Positions 9,512-17,732 of a DNA stretch of 64,000 nucleotides are shown piece by piece. The stretch is taken from assembly GCF_947488185.1 (NCBI RefSeq), contig NZ_CANKYM010000002.1, positions 744,001 through 808,000 on the forward strand. The letters run 5' to 3'. The notes below the pieces were generated by a model that was not told the origin of the DNA, ran no database searches, and saw nothing but the letters and a program-made list of their open reading frames with translations. The stretch is from an uncultured Roseobacter sp. GTDB lineage: Bacteria > Pseudomonadota > Alphaproteobacteria > Rhodobacterales > Rhodobacteraceae. The position numbers and the translations under genes were made by a program. Position 1 is the first letter of the stretch, and the number at the start of each line of letters is the position of its first letter.

Positions 9512-10834
9512 ATGATCAGCCAGGAATTGAATGATACCCTGACCCAATCGGGCCCGGGCACCCCTGCGGGCGAGGTCATGCGGCGCTATTGGCAGCCCGC
9601 TGCCCTCTCTGATGAACTGGCGGGGACCCGACCGGTGGTGCCGGTAAAGCTGCTGGGCGAGGACCTCGTACTTTTTCGCGATAGCGAGGGGGAGCTGGGC
9701 CTGATCGAGCGGGCCTGCCCGCACCGGGGCGCGGATCTGTGCTACGGGCGGCTCGAAGACAACGGGCTGCGCTGCCCGTTTCACGGCTGGCACTTCGACC
9801 GCACCGGTCAATGCGTTGAACAGCCCGGCGAGCCCGAAGGCTCCCAGATGCACAAGCAGATCAGGAACAAGAGCTACCCGGTGATCGAGCGCAACGGGAT
9901 CGTCTTTGCCTATATGGGCCCGGGCGACCCGCCACCGCTGCCGGGGTTCGATTGCTTTCGTGCGCCGGACAGCCACGTCTTTGCCTTCAAGGGGCTGTGG
10001 GAGTGCAACTGGCTGCAGGCGATGGAGGTCGGCATCGACCCTGCGCATGCCTCCTTCCTGCACCGCTTCCTGCAGGATGAAGACCCCGCCGACAGCTACG
10101 GCAAGCAGTTCCGCGATACTGCGGCCAATACGGATATCCCGATGACGAAGCTGCTGCGCGACTACCCGCGCCCCGACATCAGCGTGGAGGAGACCGACTA
10201 TGGGCTGCGCCTGATCGCCCTGCGTCATCTCGACGATGGCCGCACCCATGTGCGCGTGACCAACCAGATTTTCCCGCAGGCGATTTCCATCCCCATGAGC
10301 CGCGAGATGATCATCACGCAATGGCATGTGCCGCTCGATGACAAGCGCTGCTATTGGTATTCGATGTTCACCAGCTTTACCGACCCTGTGGACAAGGAAA
10401 AGATGCGGGATCAGCGGTTGAAGGAACACCGCCTGCCGGACTACGCGCCGCTCAAGAACAAGCGCAACAATTACGGCTACGACCCCCAAGAGCAGGCGGG
10501 TGAGACCTATACCGGCATGGGGCTGGATATCAACGTGCATGACCAGTGGGCGGTGGAAAGCCCGGGGCCGATCTTTGACCGGACGAGGGAGCATCTGGGC
10601 AAGACGGATGTGGCGATTGTGCGGTACCGGCGCATGTTGCGTGCGGCCATGGCGGCCTTGGCGCAGGGGGATGCGGAGAGCTTGCCGATGGGCAATGGGC
10701 GGGACCCGGCCATGGTACAGGGACCGATCAGCAATGACACCATCGCGATGACCTCTGACTGGAAAGCGGCCTATACCGCCAGCGATGCAGAGCGGCGCGT
10801 AGGCTGCACCGGCTGGGACGCGACGATCACCTGA
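9512..10834 (+). CDS. Rieske non-heme iron ring-hydroxylating oxygenase, alpha subunit type
   Basis: The protein has 440 residues. Its N-terminal Rieske [2Fe-2S] domain has ligands C69-P-H71 (CPHRGADL) and C88-P-F-H91 (CPFHGWHF). The C-terminal catalytic domain shows the mononuclear iron motif DPAHASFLH (D176, H179, H184). The architecture resembles phthalate 4,5-dioxygenase/vanillate demethylase-type oxygenases that use a separate reductase. No ferredoxin or reductase gene lies nearby, so electron supply must come from elsewhere. A GS-like ligase follows after 64 bp on the same strand. That pairing recalls amine oxidation systems in which the amine is first gamma-glutamylated. The substrate is unknown. 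Confidence 0.88.
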   Translation: MISQELNDTLTQSGPGTPAGEVMRRYWQPAALSDELAGTRPVVPVKLLGEDLVLFRDSEGELGLIERACPHRGADLCYGRLEDNGLRCPFHGWHFDRTGQCVEQPGEPEGSQMHKQIRNKSYPVIERNGIVFAYMGPGDPPPLPGFDCFRAPDSHVFAFKGLWECNWLQAMEVGIDPAHASFLHRFLQDEDPADSYGKQFRDTAANTDIPMTKLLRDYPRPDISVEETDYGLRLIALRHLDDGRTHVRVTNQIFPQAISIPMSREMIITQWHVPLDDKRCYWYSMFTSFTDPVDKEKMRDQRLKEHRLPDYAPLKNKRNNYGYDPQEQAGETYTGMGLDINVHDQWAVESPGPIFDRTREHLGKTDVAIVRYRRMLRAAMAALAQGDAESLPMGNGRDPAMVQGPISNDTIAMTSDWKAAYTASDAERRVGCTGWDATIT

Positions 10835-10898
10835 CGGCGTTTTTCGCGTGACGGACCCGGAGACGGCGGGCTAGGCTCCCCCGGGGACAGGAGGATAT

Positions 10899-12344
10899 GT
10901 GAGCGGGAATGCGGGGATTTCGCAGGGCAGGCTGGCGCTAACCGGTTTGCTGGACGCAGATGCGGTGGCAGCGGCAGAGGCATTGTTGGCCGATCTGCAG
11001 GGTAGCGATCTGGAAACGGTGCGCGTTCTCTTTCCCGATCAGCATGGGGTGTTGCGGGGCAAGACCCTTGTGGCCTCGGCGCTGGCTTCGGTCTTTACCG
11101 CTGGCGTCTCTGTCCCCTCGACGCTCTTTCTGAAAGACACCTCGCACCGCACCGTTTATCCGGTCTGGGACGGCGCAGGCGACAGCCCGGTTCAGGGGGC
11201 GGGCGATGTGCTGCTTGTCCCTGACCCGTCGACGTTTCGGCACCTGCCACATGCACCGGGGTCTGCGTGGATCCTCTGCGATGCGGTGATGAAATCCGGC
11301 GCGGCCCTTCCCTTTGCGCCGCGCACAGTTCTCCGCCGTGCGGTGCAGGCCCTGACGGGCGCAGGCCTGCAGATACAGGTGGGGCTGGAGGTGGAATTCC
11401 ACGTTTTCGAGATCACCGACCCTGCACTGAACCACGCAGATGCCACGATGCCGCCTACGCCGCCGGACACGCGCAACCTCGCTCCGGGCTACCAGTTCCT
11501 GACAGAGACGCTTTACGCCCGGCTGGAACCCGTCTCCGAGATGCTGCGCCGCGCCCTTCAGGCCATCGGATTGCCCCTGCGGTCGATGGAAGTAGAGATG
11601 GGGCCCAGCCAGCTGGAGTTTACCTTCGATCCGGCGGACCCGATGACCCATGCGGATAACCTCGTGATGCTGCGCACACTGGTCAAGGAGGTCTGCGCCC
11701 AGGAAGGGCTGCATGCGACCTTTATGAGCCGGCCAAAGGTGGCCAACGGCTGCGCCTCCGGCTGGCATCTGCACCAATCGCTTTTCGACACGATGGGCAC
11801 GCCCCTGATGATGCCACAGCTGGACGGGACACTCAGCGCTCCTGCGGCAGGCTGGATTGCCGGGTTGCTGGACCATGCCGCCGAAAGCTGCCTGCTGACC
11901 ACGCCGACGGTCAACGGCTACAAACGCTATCAACCCTACAAGCTGGCGCCCGACCGGGTGGTCTGGGGGCATGACAATCGTGGTGCCATGCTGCGCGCGA
12001 TCATGGCGCCGGGCGACCGGGCCTCGCGCATTGAAAACCGTGTGCCCGAGAGTGCGGCCAACCCGTACTATGCCTTCGCCAGCCAGATACTCAGCGGGCT
12101 GGACGGCCTGACCCATGGGCGCAGGCCGCCACCGCCCGTCGAAAACCCGCACGACGCCGGCGCAGAGGCCTTGCCGCGTTCCCTCGGCGCTGCCATTGAT
12201 GCCTTTGAGACATCGGCGTTCTACCGCACGGCGCTGGGTTCGGAGGTCGTGGACTATCTGGTCCGGATCAAACGGGCCGAGTGGGAGCGGTATCTGGCGC
12301 ATGTCTCGGATTGGGAACAGGCAGAGTATTTCGGGTTATATTGA
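10899..12344 (+). CDS. glutamine synthetase-family ligase (GS-like, substrate unknown)
   Basis: The protein has 481 residues and starts at GTG 10899 behind CAGGAGG; the adjacent ATG at 10897 is out of frame and stops at once. The beta-grasp domain (roughly residues 30-125, with VLFPDQHGVLRGK) precedes the catalytic domain with VGLEVEFHVFE, EMGPSQLEFTF, GSGWHLHQS-like CASGWHLHQSLF, and VWGHDNRGAMLRA. Ordinary GlnA differs in length and in the adenylylation region. The gene fits the gamma-glutamyl-amine ligase side of the superfamily (PuuA, AtdA1/TdnQ, GlnA3 types). It overlaps the start of the di-heme peroxidase gene by one base (TGATG). Confidence 0.87.
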   Translation: MSGNAGISQGRLALTGLLDADAVAAAEALLADLQGSDLETVRVLFPDQHGVLRGKTLVASALASVFTAGVSVPSTLFLKDTSHRTVYPVWDGAGDSPVQGAGDVLLVPDPSTFRHLPHAPGSAWILCDAVMKSGAALPFAPRTVLRRAVQALTGAGLQIQVGLEVEFHVFEITDPALNHADATMPPTPPDTRNLAPGYQFLTETLYARLEPVSEMLRRALQAIGLPLRSMEVEMGPSQLEFTFDPADPMTHADNLVMLRTLVKEVCAQEGLHATFMSRPKVANGCASGWHLHQSLFDTMGTPLMMPQLDGTLSAPAAGWIAGLLDHAAESCLLTTPTVNGYKRYQPYKLAPDRVVWGHDNRGAMLRAIMAPGDRASRIENRVPESAANPYYAFASQILSGLDGLTHGRRPPPPVENPHDAGAEALPRSLGAAIDAFETSAFYRTALGSEVVDYLVRIKRAEWERYLAHVSDWEQAEYFGLY

Positions 12345-13651
12345 TGCGTTTTTATGGATGGGTTTTGGGGGTGATGATCGGCTCGGCAGCGGCGGCGGAC
12401 TTGCCCGCGCCGGTGACAGATGCCGATTTCATGCCCCTCGATATGGATCAGGTCCGTCTGGGCCAGATGCTGTTTTACGATCCGATCCTGTCGGGCAATC
12501 GCAACATTTCCTGTGCCACCTGCCACCACCCGAAATTTGCCACTGCAGATGGCGTGGCCTTGTCGCTGGGCGAGGGGGCCGTGGGGCTCGGCCCGGATCG
12601 CAAGGTCGCGAGGGATAACATTCCCGAACAGCGTATCCCGCGCAACGCGCCCGCGCTTTTCAACCTCGGCGCACGTGAGTTTACCGTCATGTTCCATGAT
12701 GGCCGCATCGAGGTGGACCCCGACAAGCCCGGCGGTCTGCGCACGCCCATGGGGGCGGAGATGACCCAGGGGTTTGCCAACCTCCTGTCCGCCCAGACGA
12801 TGTTCCCGGTGCTCAGCGCTGATGAGATGGCCGGTCATTACAGCGAAAATGACATCAGCCAGGCGGTACGGCAGGGGCGTATCACCGGGCCGGATGGCGC
12901 ATGGTCCAGGCTCAGCGCAAGGGTGGCGGAAACCCCCGGATATGCTCCCTTGGTCGCGGCCGCGTTTCCAGAGGCGGAGGCGCTGACCTTCACGGATATT
13001 TCGGATGCCATCGCCGCCTTTGTCGCCTTTGAATGGCGCGCGGATGGCAGCGCCTTTGACGCCTATCTGCGCGGCGAGACGACGTTGCCGCCGCAGGCCC
13101 AGCTGGGCATGGACCTCTTTTATGGTGCGGCGGGCTGCAGCGCCTGCCACAGCGGCCCTTTTCAGACGGACCACGGGTTCCACGCCATGGGCGTGCCGCA
13201 GTTCGGGCCGGGCAAGGCGGCGCGGTTCGAAAGCCATGCACGGGATGTGGGGCGCATGCGGGTGACCGGGCGGGACGACGATGCTTATGCCTTCCGCACG
13301 CCCTCCCTGCGCAACGTGCTGCACACCGGACCTTACGGGCACACTGGCAGCCATGCCGATCTGAGGCAGTTCATCGCGGACCATATGGCCGGGAGGGACG
13401 CATTGGACCGCTTCGATCCAACGTCGGTGACGCTCCCTGATTTGCCCGGCGCGGAGGATTGGCGGCACATGGACGACCCGGCAGAGCAGGCGGCCTTGCG
13501 GGCTGCCGTCACCCTGCCGCCGCAAGGCCTGACCGCCGATGATATTGCTGCGCTGGTTGCGTTTCTGGCGGCGCTGGACGACACGGTTGCCCTAGAGGGG
13601 CGTCTGGGCGTGCCGGATGCCGTGCCGAGCGGGCTGCCCGTCGATCGCTAG
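12344..13651 (+). CDS. di-heme cytochrome c peroxidase / MauG-family protein, exported
   Basis: The protein has 435 residues and a short Sec signal (MRFYGWVLGVMIGSAAAA). Two heme c motifs are CATCH (C57-C60-H61) and CSACH (C265-C268-H269). The MauG/CcpA C-terminal signature LRNVLHTGPYGHTGSH is present. It should act in the periplasm, either reducing peroxide or oxidising a protein or small-molecule partner. ATG 12344 overlaps the stop of the GS-like gene, so the two are coupled. An upstream in-frame ATG (12281) lies inside that gene and would hide the signal peptide. The stop codon shares CTAG with the converging CRTAC1 gene. The natural partner is unknown. Confidence 0.9.
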   Translation: MRFYGWVLGVMIGSAAAADLPAPVTDADFMPLDMDQVRLGQMLFYDPILSGNRNISCATCHHPKFATADGVALSLGEGAVGLGPDRKVARDNIPEQRIPRNAPALFNLGAREFTVMFHDGRIEVDPDKPGGLRTPMGAEMTQGFANLLSAQTMFPVLSADEMAGHYSENDISQAVRQGRITGPDGAWSRLSARVAETPGYAPLVAAAFPEAEALTFTDISDAIAAFVAFEWRADGSAFDAYLRGETTLPPQAQLGMDLFYGAAGCSACHSGPFQTDHGFHAMGVPQFGPGKAARFESHARDVGRMRVTGRDDDAYAFRTPSLRNVLHTGPYGHTGSHADLRQFIADHMAGRDALDRFDPTSVTLPDLPGAEDWRHMDDPAEQAALRAAVTLPPQGLTADDIAALVAFLAALDDTVALEGRLGVPDAVPSGLPVDR

Positions 13652-15120
13652 GGGCGTAGGGTCTGGCGCTGATTGACGGCCAAATCCCGGTGCTGCGTGA
13701 TCTGCCCATTCGGCCATGTGATGGTCACATCGGCGGATGTCGCAGCCCCCAGCCCGAAGTGCATTGGCACCGCTTGCCCGCCCGCGTGGCCGCCGCCCAC
13801 GGTCAGCTCCTGCACTTGCGTCACACCGCCAGCGGTGAGTTCGACAAGCGCGCCCACGGCACGGGTGTTGGCGCCCTCCATCCGCAGCTCAAGCGCCAGC
13901 CAATGGCCCGCGCCTTCGGTCACATTACGATAAAGCTCCATCGGCGCGCGCCGGTTCACCACCACCAGATCGAGCCGCCCGTCGCCGTCCAGATCGGCAA
14001 GGGCAGCCCCCCGTGACCGCGCCACCGTGGCAACACCCGCCTCAACCGAGTGCTCCTTAAACGTGCCGTCGGCCTGCTGAATGAGCAGCGTGTTGGGGTC
14101 TTCCATAGCCAGTCCTGGCATCTGATCCACATTGCCCTTGGCGATGAACAGATCAGGTGCTGCGTCATTGTTCACATCTGCAAATTCGGCATGCCATCCG
14201 GTCGAGGGGCGCCCGTCATCGCCCACATGTGGCCGTTGTGCGTAGGTGCCAAGGCCAAAGGGCGCGCGGCTGTACAGCCCGTCTTCGCCAGCGATCTGCA
14301 TCAACTGATCACCCATGGAGGTCAGCATCACCTCGGAACGTCCGTCGCCGGTGATGTCCCGGCTGGCGATGCCCATGCCCCAGAGGCGCACGGTTTCCCA
14401 CCCATCGTCCGGCCCGAGAAAACGCCCCATCGCCAGATCGTACATCTGTTCAGACCCGTCGCGCACATAGTAGTGACGGTCGTTGGAAATACGCAGCCGC
14501 TTGGTACGGCTGGCATCCCGCGCAAAGAGCATGGAGAGCGCGCAGTGCCCCGGAGAGAGAGGGCTGGCGGTAAAACCGTCGCCCTGCCAGCGATGCAGGC
14601 TGTTGTCGTCACAGGCCTCGAAAGGGCCCTCGGTGTCATCGCGGTCCACGTAGTTTCCAATGGCCAACACCGGGCCCGAGACCTCCCATGTCGCCGAAAA
14701 GGCGGTGGACCAGGCGTCGCCACCGTCAAAGCCCAAGGTCTCGTTCGCGGGGGTAAAGCCGCAGGCACCATCACCATGCAGCAGTTGGTTTTCGCCCACG
14801 CGCAGCAGCATCACGTCCAGATGCCCGTCACCATCCACGTCGAGCGGATAGGCTCCGGTGGTTCCAATAAAGTTGGGCAGGGGGGCGGTGATAAATTGCA
14901 TGGCCCCCTGATTGATCATCAGCGTGGCCGGGCTTTCACCGCCTGCCGCCAGCAGATCGGGCAGGGCGTCCCCATTACAATCAAAGACAGCCACACCGCC
15001 GCCGACAAAATGCTCCCACCCGCCGGTGTATTGATGCGGCGGCAGGTTGGACGAGAGGTCCTCGAACAGCACCTCGGCGCCGGCGGATTGCGCCAGTAGG
15101 CAAAGCAGCAGCGCCCTCAT
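13648..15120 (-). CDS. secreted FG-GAP/VCBS-repeat protein with ASPIC/UnbV domain (CRTAC1 family)
   Basis: The protein has 490 residues and a signal peptide (MRALLLCLLAQSAGA). Repeated calcium-binding-type beta-propeller motifs follow: VFDCNGDALPDLLAAGG, DVDGDGHLDVMLL, ITGDGRSEVMLTSMG, DVNNDAAPDLFIAKG and DLDGDGRLDLVVVN. A C-terminal ASPIC/UnbV module ends in ITWPNGQITQHRDL. The likely location is periplasmic or extracellular, and the family's biochemical role is unsettled. ATG 15120 overlaps the stop of the ROK repressor by 4 bp, so it is probably co-transcribed with that gene. It converges on the di-heme peroxidase with a 4-bp stop overlap. In-frame ATG 15186 lies inside the ROK gene and would destroy the signal peptide. 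Confidence 0.85.
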   Translation of the reverse strand: MRALLLCLLAQSAGAEVLFEDLSSNLPPHQYTGGWEHFVGGGVAVFDCNGDALPDLLAAGGESPATLMINQGAMQFITAPLPNFIGTTGAYPLDVDGDGHLDVMLLRVGENQLLHGDGACGFTPANETLGFDGGDAWSTAFSATWEVSGPVLAIGNYVDRDDTEGPFEACDDNSLHRWQGDGFTASPLSPGHCALSMLFARDASRTKRLRISNDRHYYVRDGSEQMYDLAMGRFLGPDDGWETVRLWGMGIASRDITGDGRSEVMLTSMGDQLMQIAGEDGLYSRAPFGLGTYAQRPHVGDDGRPSTGWHAEFADVNNDAAPDLFIAKGNVDQMPGLAMEDPNTLLIQQADGTFKEHSVEAGVATVARSRGAALADLDGDGRLDLVVVNRRAPMELYRNVTEGAGHWLALELRMEGANTRAVGALVELTAGGVTQVQELTVGGGHAGGQAVPMHFGLGAATSADVTITWPNGQITQHRDLAVNQRQTLRP

Positions 15121-16376
15121 CCACGCCCCTCCGCCATCGCATCGGCAATTTCCGACAGCGCCAGGGCCGCAGCCCCATGGGCCCACATCAGATCACCCCA
15201 GGCATGGGTTTCGACCTTTTGCGGGGCGGCATCCCGGTTCAGCGTCAGCGTGTGCATTTCGCGCAGCACCTCATCGGCGTAGAGGTAGTCATACTGCATC
15301 CGCTCGCCCGAGAGGATGATCAGTGGCGGATCGAAAAGGTTCACCAGATTGGCCAGCCCCAGCGCCAGAAACCGACCCGCGCGGCGGAAAATCACCCGCG
15401 CGGCTTCGTTCCCGGCCTTCGCCTGCTCGTAGAGCTGTTGCAGCATCACATCCGGGGCGGTTGCGTCCGAATTCGACGGATCAAGGGCCGTGGAGGCCTC
15501 GCGCACCAGCGCATAGTCTGCGATATAGGCCTCAAGGCACCCGCGCTGGCCGCACTGACACAGCGCGCCATCCATCTGAACCTTGGTGTGGCCCAGTTCC
15601 ATGCCCAGCGAGCGGGCGCCGCGGTAGAGCCGGTGATTGATGACCAATCCCATGCCTACGCCCTGTTCGATGGTGACCACGGCGAAATCCGCCATGGCGC
15701 GTCCCTTGCCGAACCAAAGCTCGGCGAGCGTGACGAGGTTGGCGTCATTGTCGACCGCCACCGGCACGCCAAAAGCATCCTCCGCAAGCGCCCGCAGGGG
15801 TTTGTCCGCCTCGGTGAGCAGGGGAGACCAGACCATCTGGCCGCTGGCGTGGTCGATCATGCCCGGCATGCCGAGGCCGATGCAGGCGATATCGGCGCGC
15901 ACCAGCCCGGCCTCCTCCAGCAGGGCATCCAGCACCTGACCGGTCTCGGTCAGGATCTGCTCAATCGAGCGTCGTTGCGGGGTACAGGCGAGGCTCGCCT
16001 GTGCCAGCGGCTGGCCTGCTGCGTCCACCAGAAGCGCAGTGTGCTGGGCGCGCGCCAGTTTGATCCCGACCACATAGCCCGCATCCGGTTGCACCGACAG
16101 TGCCACGGGCGGTCGCCCGCGGGAGGTGCTGCGCGTGGCATCGCTGCCTTCCTGCAAGAGGCCAAGGTCCAGCAGCTCACCCACCAGCGTGGTGATGGAG
16201 GCCGGGCTCACTTTCAGCTGTTTGGCCAGATCGATGCGTGAAATCTGTCCCGCCGAGCGGACTGATTCAAAAACGCGGTGACGCAGAGAGGTGCTGGGTG
16301 CCTCCGACTCAGGGCGAATCGGGCCGCATCCTACCGGCGCATCCCCGAGATCAGGCTGTGAAATCTCCACGTTCAT
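15117..16376 (-). CDS. xylR: ROK-family transcriptional repressor, probable xylose regulator
   Basis: The protein has 419 residues. An N-terminal winged helix (about residues 30-85, SRIDLAKQLKVSPASITTLV) precedes a ROK sugar-kinase fold with DNDANL and the ROK zinc motif CQCGQRGCLEAY. It is divergent from xylFHGBA across 202 bp carrying two palindromes, which is the standard arrangement for a xylose-responsive repressor of the operon. I infer XylR function from position; ROK repressors for other sugars look alike. The downstream CRTAC1 gene starts within the ROK stop, so the same transcript should carry both. Confidence 0.85.
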   Translation of the reverse strand: MNVEISQPDLGDAPVGCGPIRPESEAPSTSLRHRVFESVRSAGQISRIDLAKQLKVSPASITTLVGELLDLGLLQEGSDATRSTSRGRPPVALSVQPDAGYVVGIKLARAQHTALLVDAAGQPLAQASLACTPQRRSIEQILTETGQVLDALLEEAGLVRADIACIGLGMPGMIDHASGQMVWSPLLTEADKPLRALAEDAFGVPVAVDNDANLVTLAELWFGKGRAMADFAVVTIEQGVGMGLVINHRLYRGARSLGMELGHTKVQMDGALCQCGQRGCLEAYIADYALVREASTALDPSNSDATAPDVMLQQLYEQAKAGNEAARVIFRRAGRFLALGLANLVNLFDPPLIILSGERMQYDYLYADEVLREMHTLTLNRDAAPQKVETHAWGDLMWAHGAAALALSEIADAMAEGRG

Positions 16377-16415
16377 TTATTCACACCCCGAAAATAACAA
16401 TGTAAAAAAGACGGA

Positions 16416-16429
16416 ATTTTCATGAAAAT
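16416..16429. promoter_or_regulatory. candidate operator: perfect palindrome ATTTTCATGAAAAT
   Basis: This is a 14-bp perfect palindrome, flanked by CGGA and CCG that nearly extend it. It lies about 40 bp upstream of the ROK repressor start, where an autoregulatory operator would be expected. It differs from the second candidate at 16483-16502, so at most one may be the ROK site. Confidence 0.35.
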
Positions 16430-16482
16430 CCGCCGATAAATCAGGATATGCCCGATATTTTGGCTCGTACTGCATAAATTTA

Positions 16483-16502
16483 TTTTGACAGCTGAATTAA
16501 AA
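16483..16502 (+). promoter_or_regulatory. candidate xylF promoter -35 element with overlapping imperfect palindrome
   Basis: The sequence TTTTGACAGCTGAATTAAAA contains a consensus TTGACA (16485-16490). A weak -10 candidate AATCCT follows at 16508-16513 after a 17-bp spacer. The CAGCTG core sits in an imperfect inverted repeat with T-rich and A-rich arms, so a repressor bound here would block the -35 element. This is inference from sequence only. Confidence 0.4.
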
Positions 16503-16578
16503 CAGTCAATCCTTTTGCGCATGCCAAGTTAGAAACGGGCATCAACAGTCAACAGAACTGTCCCATCGGGAGGATACT

Positions 16579-17601
16579 ATGAAGAAGATGATGATTATGG
16601 GCGTGGCCGTCTCGGCAGCCCTGAGTACAGCGGCCTTTGCGCAGGATCTGACGGTCGGCGTGAGCTGGTCGAACTTTCAGGAAGAGCGGTGGAAAACAGA
16701 TGAAGCTGCCATCAAAGCAGCACTGGAAGCCGCAGGTGCCGCCTATATCTCGGCGGATGCGCAGGCCTCTGCAGCTAAGCAGCTCACCGATGTGGAAGCG
16801 CTGATCGCGCAAGGCGCTGACGCGCTGATCATCCTTGCGATGGACAAGGATGCGATTGGCCCCGCCGTTGACAAGGCCGATGCAGAGGGCATCCCGGTTG
16901 TGGGCTATGACCGTCTGATCGAAGACGATCGCACCTTCTACCTGACCTTTGACAACAAGGGCGTGGGCCGGATCATCGCCGAAACCGTGACCGCCGCTCA
17001 GCCGTCGGGCAACTTCGCGATCATCAAGGGCGACAAGGGTGACCCGAACGCGGGCTTCCTGCTGGAAGGCATGATGGAAGTGATCGGCGACAAGGTCGAG
17101 AGCGGCGAGATCAAGATCGTCGGCGAGGCCTTCAGCGATGGCTGGAAGCCGGACAACGCGCAGAAAAACATGGAGCAGATCCTGACCGCGAACAACAACG
17201 AAATTGACGCGGTTCTGTCCCAGAACGACGGTATGGCCGGTGGCGTGATCTCGGCGCTGTCTGCACAGGGTCTGAGCGTGCCGGTCGGCGGACAGGACGG
17301 GGACCATGCTGCTCTGAACCGCGTGGCGCGTGGTGAGCAGACTGTATCAGTCTGGAAAAACTCCCGCGAATTGGGTGCCGCGGCAGCCGAGATCGCCGTT
17401 GCGATGGCCAATGGCACCGCGATGGCCGACATCGACGGGGCTGTGAAGTGGTCCGGCGGCGAGAACGGTGTGGAGATGACCGCCATCTTCCTCGAGCCGA
17501 CCCCGATCACCAAGGACAACCTGAGCGCGGCCATCGATGCGGGCCATATCGCGAAGGACAAGGCCTGTGTCGGCGCCATGGATGGCGTTGACGGCTGCTG
17601 A
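16579..17601 (+). CDS. xylF: D-xylose ABC transporter substrate-binding protein
   Basis: The protein has 340 residues with a Sec signal peptide (residues 1-21, cleavage after STAAFA) and the periplasmic-binding-protein type 1 fold. Motifs such as ISADAQASAAKQLTDVEALI, GIPVVGYDRLI and DAVLSQNDGMAGG fit XylF-type CUT2 binding proteins. It delivers xylose to XylH/XylG. It is the first gene of the operon, and a strong stem-loop after the stop probably raises its mRNA level relative to the permease and ATPase. Assignment to xylose rests on homology plus the adjoining xylB and xylA. Confidence 0.93.
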   Translation: MKKMMIMGVAVSAALSTAAFAQDLTVGVSWSNFQEERWKTDEAAIKAALEAAGAAYISADAQASAAKQLTDVEALIAQGADALIILAMDKDAIGPAVDKADAEGIPVVGYDRLIEDDRTFYLTFDNKGVGRIIAETVTAAQPSGNFAIIKGDKGDPNAGFLLEGMMEVIGDKVESGEIKIVGEAFSDGWKPDNAQKNMEQILTANNNEIDAVLSQNDGMAGGVISALSAQGLSVPVGGQDGDHAALNRVARGEQTVSVWKNSRELGAAAAEIAVAMANGTAMADIDGAVKWSGGENGVEMTAIFLEPTPITKDNLSAAIDAGHIAKDKACVGAMDGVDGC

Positions 17602-17614
17602 TCCTTGACGATCT

Positions 17615-17640
17615 GCCGGGCGCGCACTGCCGCGCCCGGC
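17615..17640 (+). terminator. intra-operon stem-loop between xylF and xylH
   Basis: A perfect 10-bp stem, GCCGGGCGCG (17615-17624) with CGCGCCCGGC (17631-17640), has a 6-nt loop and is followed by TCTTTCAACTTTC. It fits a partial terminator or 3' mRNA-stabilising hairpin, common after binding-protein genes of ABC operons. A second small inverted repeat, GCGTGAC-C-GTCACGC, lies at 17679-17693. Confidence 0.65.
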
Positions 17641-17732
17641 TCTTTCAACTTTCTACAGTGCCTGATCTGCCTTCGCTCGCGTGACCGTCACGCAGACGAG
17701 AGAGGTATATCTCGCCAGGGGCGTGCTGCACC

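Larger units (their letters stand above)
16377..16578. promoter_or_regulatory. divergent control region between the ROK repressor and xylF
   Basis: These 202 bp separate the start codons of the divergent repressor and xylose operon. They are clearly more AT-rich than the flanking genes and contain two palindromic candidates (listed separately). The GGGAGG ribosome binding site of xylF is at 16569-16574. Promoters for both directions should lie here. The assignment is by position and sequence composition only. Confidence 0.6.
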
